From NCBI GenBank assembly GCA_024362935.1, contig JANCRA010000007.1, positions 6,264,503 through 6,328,502 on the forward strand: DNA of 64,000 nucleotides, read 5' to 3'. Source of the DNA: Setophaga petechia (lineage: Eukaryota > Chordata > Aves > Passeriformes > Parulidae). The number at the start of each line of letters is the position of its first letter. Position 1 is the stretch's first letter. This document shows positions 11,781 to 22,200 of the stretch, piece by piece. The position numbers were made by a program, and so were the translations under genes. Under the pieces are notes generated by a model. It had not been told where the DNA came from, did not search any database, and saw nothing but the letters and a program-made list of their open reading frames with translations.

Positions 11781-12650
11781 ATCACACAATCCCAGGATCT
11801 GAGGCTGGAAAATTCCTGCCAGCCCATGGAGTGCCAGCTGTGCCCAGTGCCCACCTTGTCCCCAGCCCAGAGCACTGAGTGCCACCTCCAGCCCTTGCTG
11901 GGACACCTGCAGGGATGGGGACTGCAAAGCTCCCTGGGCAGCCCCTGCCAAGGCCTGAGCACCCTTTCCATGCAGAAATTGCTGCTGCTGGCCAAGCTGA
12001 GCCTGCCCTGGCCCAGCCTGAGGCCCTTTGCCCTTGTCCTGTCCCTGTTCCCTGGCAGCACAGCCCGACCCGCCCTGGCTGTCCCCTCCTGGCAGGGAGT
12101 TGTGCAGAGCCACAAGGTCCCCCCTGAGCCTCCTTTGCTCCAGGCTCAGCCCCTTCCCAGCTCCCTCAGCCCCTCCTGGGGCTCCAGCCCCTTCCCCAGC
12201 TCCGTTCCCTGCCCTGGACACGCTCCAGCCCCTCCAGGGCTCTCTGGCCAGGAGGGCCCAGAACTGGACACAGCCCTCAGGTCCCTCAGCAGGGCCAGCC
12301 CAGGGGACAGGCCCTGCCCTGGCCTGTGGCCCCCCCATGGCTGGCACAGCCAGGGCCCACTGGCCTCGTGGCCCCTGGGCACCCCTGGGCTCCTGCCCAG
12401 CCCTGGCACAGCCCCCAGGGCCTTTCCCCAGGGGCCCTTTCCAGCCACTCTGCCCAGCCTGGAGCTGCAGGGCCTGCGCTGACCCAGGGCAGGACCCAGG
12501 ACTTGGCCTTGCTGAGCCTCAGCCCATGGATCCAGCCTGTCCTGACCCCTCTGCAGAGCTCCCTGCCCTCAGCACAGCCGCGCTGCCGCCTGGCTTGGGG
12601 CTCTGCACAAACTGTCTGAGTTTGCCCTCAATGCCTTCATGTTCTAGAGA
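11781..12650 (-). mobile_element. CR1 LINE, about 870 bp, 5'-truncated
   Basis: This is a G+C-rich minus-strand CR1. Its 3' end (atcacacaatcccaggatc) is at 11781. It runs through the 3'UTR into the part that in full elements lies near the end of the reverse transcriptase frame: cccaggacttggccttgctg near 12500 and ttggggctctgcacaaactg near 12595. Long open frames on both strands, such as 12028-13047, are by-products of the high G+C and not genes. Its section 11876-12170 is repeated in inverted orientation at 12670-12964. Confidence 0.85.
11876..12170. repeat. Left arm of 295-bp inverted repeat
   Basis: The arm starts tgagtgccacctcc and ends agctccctcag. Its reverse complement is found at 12670-12964. 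By eye I count about four mismatches in 295 bp, with a spacer of about 499 bp. Both arms are CR1 3' sequence, in opposite orientations. Confidence 0.9.
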
Positions 12651-12664
12651 GTCAGTCCTGAGAG

Positions 12665-12966
12665 AAGCAGCTGAGGGAGCTGGGAAGGGACTGAGCCTGG
12701 AGCAAAGGAGGCTCAGGGGGGACCTTGTGGCTCTGCACAACTCCCTGCCAGGAGGGGACAGCCAGGGGGGGTCGGGCTGTGCTGCCAGGGAACAGGGACA
12801 GGACAAGGGCAAAGGGCCTCAGGCTGGGCCAGGGGAGGCTCAGCTTGGCCAGCAGCAGCAATTTCTGCATGGAAAGGGTGCTCAGGCCTTGGCAGGGGCT
12901 GCCCAGGGAGCTTTGCAGTGCCCATCCCTGCAGGTGTCCCAGCAAGGGCTGGAGGTGGCACTCAAT
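12665..12966 (+). mobile_element. CR1 fragment lacking its 3' end
   Basis: This plus-strand CR1 piece is nearly identical to the reverse complement of 11876-12170. It stops at ggaggtggcactcaatc and lacks the last roughly 95 bp that the 11781 copy retains. LINE insertion normally preserves the 3' end, so a fragment cut at its 3' side points to later deletion or to an inverted duplication of the neighbouring copy. The segment repeated at 13819 starts just after its break. Confidence 0.8.
12670..12964. repeat. Right arm of 295-bp inverted repeat
   Basis: This is the inverted partner of 11876-12170. The arms are the same length to the base by my alignment. One mismatch is at a CpG-type position (cccgcc in the left arm against ccccc in the right). 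Confidence 0.9.
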
Positions 12967-12980
12967 CACCAAAAAAATCC

Positions 12981-13174
12981 AACTTACAACAGTGATCTCA
13001 GGGTGGGACACTACAGAATTCCTCATGCCAGTGGCTCAGAAAGATAGAAACAAACAAACAAACAAACAAACAAACCAAAAAAAGAAAACACCAGAGGGAA
13101 AAAAAAATCCCCCTTGTGTTTCTCTATGGGGAGTCAGAGGAGAGATTTAAACCAGGTGAGGTGGTAAAGCCAAT
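12981..13174 (+). repeat. Repeated 195-bp segment, copy 1
   Basis: This segment recurs at 13819-14013. Shared blocks are agtgatctcagggtggga, acagaattcctcatgccagt, a (CAAA)n tract, cccccttgtgttt and gagatttaaaccaggtgagg. The copies differ mainly in the tract and by scattered substitutions. The family is unknown to me. It directly follows the broken 3' end of the CR1 at 12665-12966. Confidence 0.85.
13048..13075 (+). repeat. (CAAA)n microsatellite
   Basis: There are six to seven copies of caaa inside repeat copy 1. The matching tract in copy 2 is at 13893-13911. Confidence 0.9.
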
Positions 13175-13818
13175 CAGTGGAGATGAATTAAACAGCAGTA
13201 AATGATACAGTCCCCAAGCATCCTGGAAAGGACTGGTTGGGTGAAGGGAAAATCCAATTCCACAGCATATCTGAGCCACATCAACCCTCCAGCACCTTTG
13301 TTTTTCTTGACCACTCTTCCTCCCAGCAGAGTTTACCTACCTGGCTCAAAATTCAAGACTTGACATCCCAACAGTTACAGAATCCCATTCAGAGTTCCCG
13401 TTACTAGCCACAAAATTATGCTACAGAGGGTGCTGTAAAAAAAAAAAAAATAAAAAGAATGAGACTGGGGGCTTTTGAAATCAAAATCCATAGTTCTGAC
13501 AAGTCTGTAAACATATTAAAGGAGGAGAGAGAGGTATGTAGCAAAGAGACAATAAGTATGAATATTTTAATGCTACCCATGTTCAAACTTGCCCCAGCTC
13601 GTCCAGTGTCAAGGCTGGATAACAATGGACTGCAGACATCAGAGACAGCTTTTAAAGGGGAACTATGAACTAGAGAGGGAATGACATGGAACAAGGATGT
13701 TGTAGCACAGAAATTTACACTCCCAAAGCAGCTACTTATAAAAAAAGACATGGAAGTGATGGTGTGAAATGTGTGGGGTGGGATGAGATGATTAAGGCAA
13801 ACAGTATGGGCACAGTAA
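13175..13818. other. Spacer between the two 195-bp copies
   Basis: This is single-copy sequence with a poly-A tract at about 13436-13452. I see no gene. The spacer shows no similarity to the sequence following copy 2, so this is not a simple tandem duplication of an 838-bp unit. Confidence 0.5.
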
Positions 13819-14013
13819 AACTCACAAGAGTGATCTCAGGGTGGGACATCACAGAATTCCTCATGCCAGTGGCTCAGACAGGTAAAAACAAGCAAACAAA
13901 CAAACAAACACCCAAAAAACCCACAAACAAACAACCCCCAAAACCCCCTTGTGTTTTTCTATGGGAATGGAGTCAGAAGAGAGATTTAAACCAGGTGAGG
14001 TGGTAAAGCCAAT
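13819..14013 (+). repeat. Repeated 195-bp segment, copy 2
   Basis: This is a direct repeat of 12981-13174 at an offset of 838 bp, with the (CAAA)n tract at 13893-13911. Similarity ends sharply after ggtggtaaagccaat in both copies. Confidence 0.85.
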
Positions 14014-15108
14014 GACAGGGGGTGCTGATAAGTGTCATTGGGAAATAACTGATGATCTATTAGCTACAATTTACATTTCTGAGGTAATTTCTTTCTAAGA
14101 GAACAAAATGTTCAGGAAGCAGAATAAATATTGTGAGCCACTCATTAGTGACACAAACTCAAACAGATGTCTTATCTCTAATTAACACATATCCTCTAAA
14201 ATTATTCACATGTGCTCCTTCCTGTGATTGGTTTCAAAGAACAGGTGAATGATGTCTCAGATTAAACAGTTTCACATAAAATCCTCTTCGTTTCTGTACT
14301 CTCAGGCACACTCACCAGCTCCTCTTAGTTATGCTCCTCTTTATACTGGCAAATCAATCAAAATCAATTAAATGCTTATAAAATCTTAACCTTGACACAA
14401 ACATATTGAAGAACTTGACTAAAATACCCAATTTGCATAATTTTCGTCATAGAAATAAGTTAATAATAGCACAGAACAGAGAACTTTCCAATAAAGAAAG
14501 AAAAAATTGCTGTTACAGCTACTTCAGAATTTTCACTGTTAGAGTATTTAAAACAATTTAAAGCTTTGTTATAAAGGTAATGCCCAAGTTGGATAGGTTT
14601 CAGTAAGTACCTAAGAGGTAATTTAATGGCAATATTTTAGGACAGGTCTCATTATTATACTGTGAAAAGGAGGTCAGGGTTCTCCACCAATATCATAAAT
14701 CAAGAAGCCAATTAAGAGATGCAAACTGAATATCTGATGTAATTTAAATGTGGTGACCTTAAAACACTAAACACTGCTAACTGAAAAGATGCTGCAGGGA
14801 TAAGAGGCTTTGGTTTGAGCCTCAGACTAACACTTTTATTTCAGCTATCTTTGCAGACTTCCCTGTGAGACAACAGCATTTTCTTACATGTGCAGAAGCA
14901 AAAATCCATTCAAACTATCCATTTCCCCAGGCTCAAGTTATTTCCCTTTTGCTGACTGACTGGCTGGGTGAAAACAATCTCTTTTTATGTTTACCCAAGG
15001 GGAAAGTCAGCCTTGTACCCCTCTGCTTGGGATGTTCCCAGAAGGTGGAAAAAGGGAAACATTGTCCATGTCTCTAAAAAGGGTGGAAAGGGAAGCACTG
15101 CCCTGTCA
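14014..15108. other. AT-rich single-copy sequence
   Basis: No repeat or gene is recognised. 14040-14800 is strongly AT-rich and free of low-complexity tracts, which could be compatible with conserved non-coding DNA, but nothing specific supports that. Confidence 0.45.
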
Positions 15109-15114
15109 GCCTCC

Positions 15115-15536
15115 TATTATATTTGCAGGGATGCCCTAACAAAGGCAAGAATGATGCATCTGACTCCATGTTCTCAGAAGGCTAATTTATTACTTTATAA
15201 TACTATATTATATTAAAGAATACTATACTAAACTACACTAAAGGAAAAAGAAAGGATACCTACTAAATGCTAAAAGGATAATGATGAAAACTCGTGACTC
15301 TCTCCAGAGTCCTGACACAGCTTGGTCCTGATTGGCCAAAGAGTGAAAACAACTCACAACAGAATCCATTGGAACAATCACCTGTGGGTAACCAATCTCC
15401 AAACACATTCCACATGTGAGCACAACACAGGAGAAGCAAATGAGATAAGAATTGTTTTCCTTTTCTCTGAGGCTTCTCAGCTTCCCAGGAGAAAAATCTT
15501 GGTGAAGGAATTTTATCATAGAATGTGAATGCCACA
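15115..15536 (-). mobile_element. Solo LTR (family A, terminal variant 2) with 6-bp target duplication
   Basis: This is a 422-bp LTR in reverse orientation, flanked by the perfect 6-bp direct repeat gcctcc at 15109-15114 and 15537-15542. Read on the minus strand it starts tgtggcattcacattct. It carries the family A blocks, including (on the plus strand) ctgactccatgttctcagaa, gactctctccagagtcctga and gaggcttctcagcttccca. AATAAA on the minus strand corresponds to tttatt at 15186-15191. The expected TG at the plus-strand left edge reads ta, so one terminus has mutated. No internal region remains. Confidence 0.87.
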
Positions 15537-15649
15537 GCCTCCCCTGTGTGCTGGGAAGATGCAGGGACAGCCCCTGCTGGAAGCTCTGCTGAGGCTCACA
15601 GAGCTCAGGGAGGAGATTTTGGGAAAACCCTCCTGACTGACCCCGTGGC

Positions 15650-16278
15650 CTTTTCTAGTGGGGAGACTCCCATCAGTGCACAAGGGAAGGGCCATAGAGC
15701 TGGATTATCTGGAATTCTGTGGAGCCTCTGACACAGGGTCCCACAACATCCTCCTCTCGGGGCTGGAGACAGCTGGGTGTGATGGATGGACTGTTGGATG
15801 GATAAGGAAGTGCTTGCACAGTCCCAGGTCATGGTCAATGGCTCAGGGTCCTGATGGATGTCAGTGAGCAGTGGAGGTCCCCAGGGGTCTGTGGTGGGAA
15901 CACTGATGTTTAATAACTTCAATTTTGGGGTGATTTAATTATGCCTGAAGGAGATGACAAGAAAGATAGAGACTTGGGACAAGGGATGGAGGAACAGGAC
16001 AAGGAGAATGGATTTCCAGTGCCAGAGGGCACGGAGGGATGGGATATTGGGAATTAGGAATTGTTCCCTGGCAGGGTGGGCAGGCCCTGGAACAGGGTGC
16101 CCAGAGCAGCTGTGGCTGCCCCTGGATCCCTGGCAGTGCCCAAGGCCAGGCTGGACTTTGGGGCTTGGAGCAGCCTGGGACAGTGGAAGGTGTCCCTGCC
16201 CATGGCAGGGGGTTGGAGTGGAATGAGCTTTAGGATCCCATCCAACCCAAACTCTCCTGGGATTCTGCTGATTCTCAA
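15650..16278 (+). mobile_element. CR1 LINE with internal deletion, 3' end intact
   Basis: This is a plus-strand CR1. 15650-15927 resembles the reverse transcriptase section (see the pseudogene entry). From about 15950 it is 3'UTR: gacttgggacaagggatgga, gatgggatattgggaattag, ggaattgttccctggcaggg and gacagtggaaggtgtccctg, ending gggattctgctgattctc at 16278. The sequence that normally lies between the polymerase motifs and the 3'UTR is missing. It starts 108 bp after the LTR target duplication, and the two elements do not overlap. Confidence 0.82.
15655..15927 (+). pseudogene. CR1 ORF2 reverse transcriptase remnant
   Basis: This is a decayed piece of the CR1 ORF2 protein, a LINE endonuclease-reverse transcriptase. 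One frame reads SHNILLSGLETAGCDGWTVG, matching the family's region just after the aspartate that follows the FDTVPH-type motif. A stop ends that frame at about 15867. A different frame then carries GPQGSVVGTLMFNNF from 15876, equivalent to the PQGS...LFN box. At least one frameshift separates them. The catalytic YxDD box is absent because the element is deleted downstream. It cannot encode a working enzyme. Confidence 0.8.
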
Positions 16279-19200
16279 GGCACAAGCAGAGGACACCAGG
16301 ACTCCCTGCACTCTGCAAAGTCCTGCTGCACTGACCTGGCATACACAGAAAGCCTCAGGCTGTCACATCTGCTCAATGCAGAATGCATAAATCCAGGGAT
16401 TTTTGACCTAACCTGGTTGTGTTTCAAGAGTTAAGTTATAGGAGGGGCAGAATCTCTGCTCCCACAGAAAAGCAGCACTAAAGTGTTTTCCTGCTTTACT
16501 TCATTCTGTTGGAACAGGTTTTAATCCAATGCTTGTTTATTAAAAGTTCCTTTCTTGGGTTTTTTCATGCTGCTCTAGTTGTCAACTTGATTCCTTCCTA
16601 TATATAAATAATGTTTCCTATTTATCCTAAACAACAGCTCATTCTGCTCCCCAGCTTTGCAAGCTGTCACTAGCACAAAGCCCAGCCTCAGAGAGGTTTA
16701 AAATAAGGATCTGAGAGAGCTGCAGATGAGCCATGATGCACCTCCCAAGGCTCTGCAGAGCCCTCCAGTGAAAATTAACACTTCACTTGCAGGGAAAGCT
16801 TGGTGGAAAACCCTGCCACCTGTGCTCCTGCCTCACCACAGAGCAAAACCTTGGGGAATTCCATCCCAGTCGGTGGGATTGAACTGAGAAATCCCAATAA
16901 ATGGAAAAGGGTCACATGGCTGAACAAGATTCCACCTGGTGGAAAGTTTTAATTTAACTTGCACTGACAAATTGAGACCTGGTAAAACAGTTTGGGTTTT
17001 TAAAATAAAATACAAAATCATCCACAGCAGTGACTGTTACACACTTAAGGAAATAATGACTTGGATGAGCTGGGACATGAGGAATTATTCTATGGAGGAA
17101 TTATTCTAATGAGGCTCAATATTTCACTAAGGGGTTTTTCCCATCCAGGGAATTCATGTTCCCAAGGCTATCCAGACACAATAAATACCTGATGCACACA
17201 AGCACAGCACCTGCCTAAGCTTTGTGGACATCACAAAGCCCAGGCCCAAAAAACAAACACAAAGCCCAAAATAAAGCTCTCAGGCCCCAAAAAAGCAGTT
17301 TTAGGTGGATCAAAAGTACCTGGGAATATTTTATATTTTGAAAAATAAAAATTAAAAATAATCTGAAATAAGCAAAATATTTTAGCTTTCCAATTTCAAG
17401 CATGTCCCCAAAAAATAGCTTCAGTTAGAAACTTTGAAATGGAAGTTCATTTCATTTTTGAAGTCTAGTCATATTAAAAGCAACCCCACAAAAATAATTC
17501 TTCATGCTTTTCTGTAGGAGAAGGGGAGGAGAAGAGAAACAAAGGCTGGGAAGTTGTTAGGAATATAAAATTCAGAGTTTATTTTTCTGGTGCAGTCAGC
17601 AATTTGAATAAAAATAGCCAACAAAAACCCCAAATCAATTATCTCAATTTACAGCTTGATTTTTGATCACAGGCTCTGAGAGTAGAATTCAGATATTAAG
17701 TAGCAAAATAAAAGTTGCTAACTACCACTACACAGGACCTTGTCATATAAGACAAGCACAAAGTTATTAAAATGTGAAAACAGCTACAGGAAGAGGCCAA
17801 GAATTTATTCCCCTTCCCCATTTGCAATCCTTGTCACATGGAGGGGTTGTTTTCATCCCATATTTTAGTTTTTGCTGCAGTGGAAGGTATCTGAATGTTA
17901 ATCCCCACCTCATGCTGAACCACAGGGCTCTGTAGGGTTGTTGTGACCTTTTCAAAATTCTGCATTCACCCTTTCAGCTCCCCCATTAGAACCCACCAGC
18001 CACAGGTGAGGCAAGGGAATGGACAGCAAGGACTGGAAATGCACTCCAGGAAAATCTACTGAAGAAAGAATATCCAATCCAACCCTCTGATAAAGATGAA
18101 GAAAGACTGGAAAATGTCACTAAACTAATTCATTCTCCTGAGAAAGACAATGAGGAAAAAAACATGTGTCTAGTTAGATTCTTGTGCTTGTAACTCCCAA
18201 AGATCTGGATTGGATGCTCCAATGAAACCAGCAGAATTTACAGCCTTTGGAAAAGTCTGCTTGTAAATCAGCCAGGCTTAGGATGAATTCCAAGGATTTT
18301 AAGTTACTGCTAAAGAAAAACACAGAATCCCCAACAAATGTACTTCTCCCTCCACCATACCCTTCCTCAATGACACAGGACAAAATATTCCTTAAGACAA
18401 AGAGTTTGGGGAATAGTGACCTAATCAAAGCCCTTCTCCCTGGGGCACCATTTTCTCTCTCTTTTATGGATATCTGTGAATTTTAGGTTCTCCTCTTTGC
18501 CTTGGCACTGTTTCAGATGCAAGGGGTCCCCATTCAAACCACTCTCATCGTGAGAAGAGCCAAGGCAGAGTCACCCCCACACTGAAATGGGAATTAATCT
18601 GTCCAAAAGGTGTAAGAATTTTGCATTTCCAAATCACTTCTTTACACTGCTTTTTCTCTTTCCTGGGATTAAAGAGGGATGGTGCTGTAGGGGTGATCAA
18701 TTCCTGTAAGGATGCAACATGTAGTCCTGGCTTAAGATCCCATTTTCTTTTTAAAAACCTGGCAAAACCCCTTTAAAAATCATGACGGAAATATTTTTTC
18801 ATTAATGAAAGTGAGCCCAAGCACTAAAGTGCCAACAAAGCACGGATTTCCTTAGAACAGCTCCCAAATTAATGAATACCCATTTTCACTCATCTAAACA
18901 TTACAATTTTTAATTTGCTGTACCTATTATAACTGCTCACAGTTAGAAGGTCAAGAATCTCAGTGTCATTATTAAGTCTAAGCCTGAAAACAAGGAGAGG
19001 TGAGCTTATTTCATTCTTTTTGCACGCTATTCAGTGCTTGATAAATTAGTATTTTCCTTCTGAGCAGTAATTTCTGTGCAGATACAAAGCAGCCAGATCC
19101 CAGGCTGAGGCACTTCAGACCAGCACAAGTTGAAGTTGTGTGGTTATTACAGCTTTAGAACCAGCTGACCCAGAGCTGTCACTGACTGAAGATGTTCCTC

Positions 19201-22200
19201 TCAGAGGTGACACACAGCCTGTCTCCCCAGAGCAGGGCTTTGGGCCAGCAAGTGACAGCACTCAGGGAGCAAAGCATCCTGCCCAGGTGTGTGGGAGGAC
19301 AGGTGAAGTCTGTATTAGAGGGGCTGAACGAGTCAGCCAAATATGTGCCAGAATCAGCAGGACAGACAATGAATCTTTAGGCTTTGCATTTGCTGAAGGC
19401 ACACTTTGAATGTGACTCACCAGTTCTGCCTGTGCTAAGCCCTGTGTGGGAAGCCATGGTTTCCTCAGAACACTCAGCAGCAGGCAGTGTTTATCCCCTT
19501 GTTCATCCCATCTCCACAAAACACACCCATGCTCACTGCCCACATCCCCTTCCTGCTCTCTGCTCAAGGGCAAGGAGCGGAGGGACATCAATACCTGGAA
19601 GGAGTATTCTCCACTCTGCTAATTCTATGTTAATTCTATTCTCTCTTAATCCACAGTGCCCTCCATCCTTCTCCTCTCTGAGACAAGCCAAGAATCTGAC
19701 ATCAATGGGCTCCTTTCCTCTCAAGCCTGCTCAGAAAATGAGCTGAACCTTCTGGACATGCCCATGTGCTTCTTGCCTTACACATCCAGGCCTGGCACAG
19801 GGAAAAGCAGTGATTCTGATCATTCAGGCACCTTCTGAAACCATTAATGCTGTGCTGCAGACTGGTCTAACTCAGCACAAGGGCCAAATGATGCAGCCCA
19901 CCCCAGTGGATCCCACCCATAATTCTGTTGTACAGCTTCATGAGTGAGCATTTCTAATACTTTAAACCCAGGCTTTGGTGTATAGCTGGGGTAGCATGTC
20001 CAGCTAGACCATCTCCATCCTAAATTGACCCAAAAATACACCTCCTTTTACTTGAGAACTGTTCTCAGCTCCTAATTTACACATTTCTAGGGAATTCTCA
20101 CTCTCCCCTTCAAAATCTCATCCAGAGGCATTTTCCCTTTTTGTTAACAATGTTACCGTCTATTTACATCTTGTTTGCAGCCCATTTTCTGTTACAGGAG
20201 GTTTAAAAAAGCCTCCATTGCAGCCCTTATTGTTTTTCCAACCTTCATGTGGTGTTGATCTCACTTTTCTTTCAAGCTCTTACCCTTCATAGCTCAACAA
20301 GACTTTGAGTTTCAAAAATCTCAGGTGCTTTAGTCTCTGTCCACTCAGTCATTTGCAATAGCAAGAGCTGAGTGTCCTAATGAAAGGCCATCCTAATTAC
20401 AGCAAATCAGATGGAAAAGGGAAAAAAAGCAAGCACACAGCCCTCACCACAGGATCCTCATTCCTCTTCCTGTTTTCTGAGAGTTCCAGTTGCTTTCCCC
20501 CTCTCTCCTTGTTTTTCCATGCCTCTTCCAGCCCTTTCACTTCAAAATCCCAAGCTAAGCCCCTGTCTGTGGATTAAGTTTTTTATAGCTGAGCCTGTGG
20601 CATTTCCCTGCAGAGGCAGTAATTTTAATTTTCTGGTTTTTCTCACTGATTTGCAGAGCCTGTGACTATCACTTGGCCATTAACACACACAGGTAAGTGT
20701 CCAGAAATATTCTCTACTGCACAGCACACATTTTTCCTGTGAGTATTTTGATTTTTTTGGGAATATGTTTCTGTGCTCTCCTGCATGAGCCTGATGCGGC
20801 TCTGGCTGTGCTGGTTTTCAGTCAGTCAATACTGGAATCAATACAAATGTGACACTGTGGCAGGAAGAGCCAAGAGGCACATGGAAATGGAGTGAAGATC
20901 AGATTGGTCTCCTTCCTGAATGCAGGGGTTGGTAAAGCCTGTGAGGGCTGGAACAGCACAGATTCACAGGGGGAAAAGTGCTCTGCTGCCTCCTCCTGCC
21001 TCATAGCAGCTCACACAAACTGTGCCTGGGAAATAAAAGAAATGCCATTCTTTCTAAAAGACATTTAGAAACTCTTTATACAGACCCAATCTGATTAGAA
21101 ACATCAGCCTGCTGGAATAGATGCACTTGCCACGTGCCAAAATCCCTGCAGTAAAATAGAGCCCTCTTCCAACCTCAGGTAAGGGAGGAGTGACAACACA
21201 CAGGACCTGCCTTCAGAGACATCATTCCCTCAACATTCACCCAAGACCAAAAATTCCAGTGATACTGGCTACATTTTTTCTACATTGACTGCTTTTTCTT
21301 TTCCAACCCATTGGAAAAGAAATCCCATGGCAGACACAGAGATCCTGGCTGAAGAAGAGGTCTGGTTACTGTGAGCATCGAAGAGGAATGATTTTAAAAA
21401 TATGAAAACAGCCTAAATAATTATCTTTTTTTTTCCTTCTCAAATATAGAACAATTTATTAATGCAACCTTAGGTGCATTTAAGGATATGAACAGTTGGA
21501 AAAAAAAAAGAAAAAGAATTTTCTAATTCCAAACCAAGACCTCCTGCAGCTCACTTCCATATGCAGAGGGAAACAACCCAGGCCACTCCTGACTGATGCT
21601 CATCACACCCATCCTTTGGCCCACTGGAGTTAGGGCAGAAAATACCAACTAAGAACTTTCCAGAAGACAGGTTCAGGAAGCTTTTTGTGCTCTACTACAA
21701 ATTGCCATCATCCTATATAAACATAACAGTCAAGGTATAAAGCCCAGCCAAACCAGACTCCCAAGACACATTTTTTTCGGTGTCATTTTCACTCCTTCAA
21801 GAAACATAATTGGCTTTCCCAGACCAGTTTATTCTTTGGTATCAATTTTATACCATGCCAGGTATGACAGTTTGTTCCAAAAAAGATAAATTGAGATGTC
21901 AACATATTTTCCATTTTTGAGAGTGTAAAATGTAAATATTTAATGAGCAGACTTAGAAACTCCTACATCAGTGCTTGATTTATTTGCTAATGTTGTCAAT
22001 ACATTTTCCTTATACTTTATATTCATTGTTGAGCATCCTCCCCCACTCTTTTCTTTCCAAATCTCTTCAACCTGCTAATGCCAAGACTGAAACACCTCAA
22101 CTCTAAAGTCCCAGGCAAAGGCCAAGAGCTTCATTTTTATCTTCCCAGAATAAAATATGCCTGGGGATGTCCTGGAGTACCACAATTACCTTGTGCACAG

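Noticed and set aside
11736..13150. Long overlapping open frames up to 339 codons on both strands
   Set aside because: They lie in G+C-rich CR1 sequence and its inverted copy, mirror one another on opposite strands, and have Pro/Leu/Ala/Gly-rich low-complexity translations with no domain.
12981..14661. Simple 838-bp tandem duplication
   Set aside because: Similarity covers only about 195 bp in each copy and the remaining sequence of the would-be units does not match.
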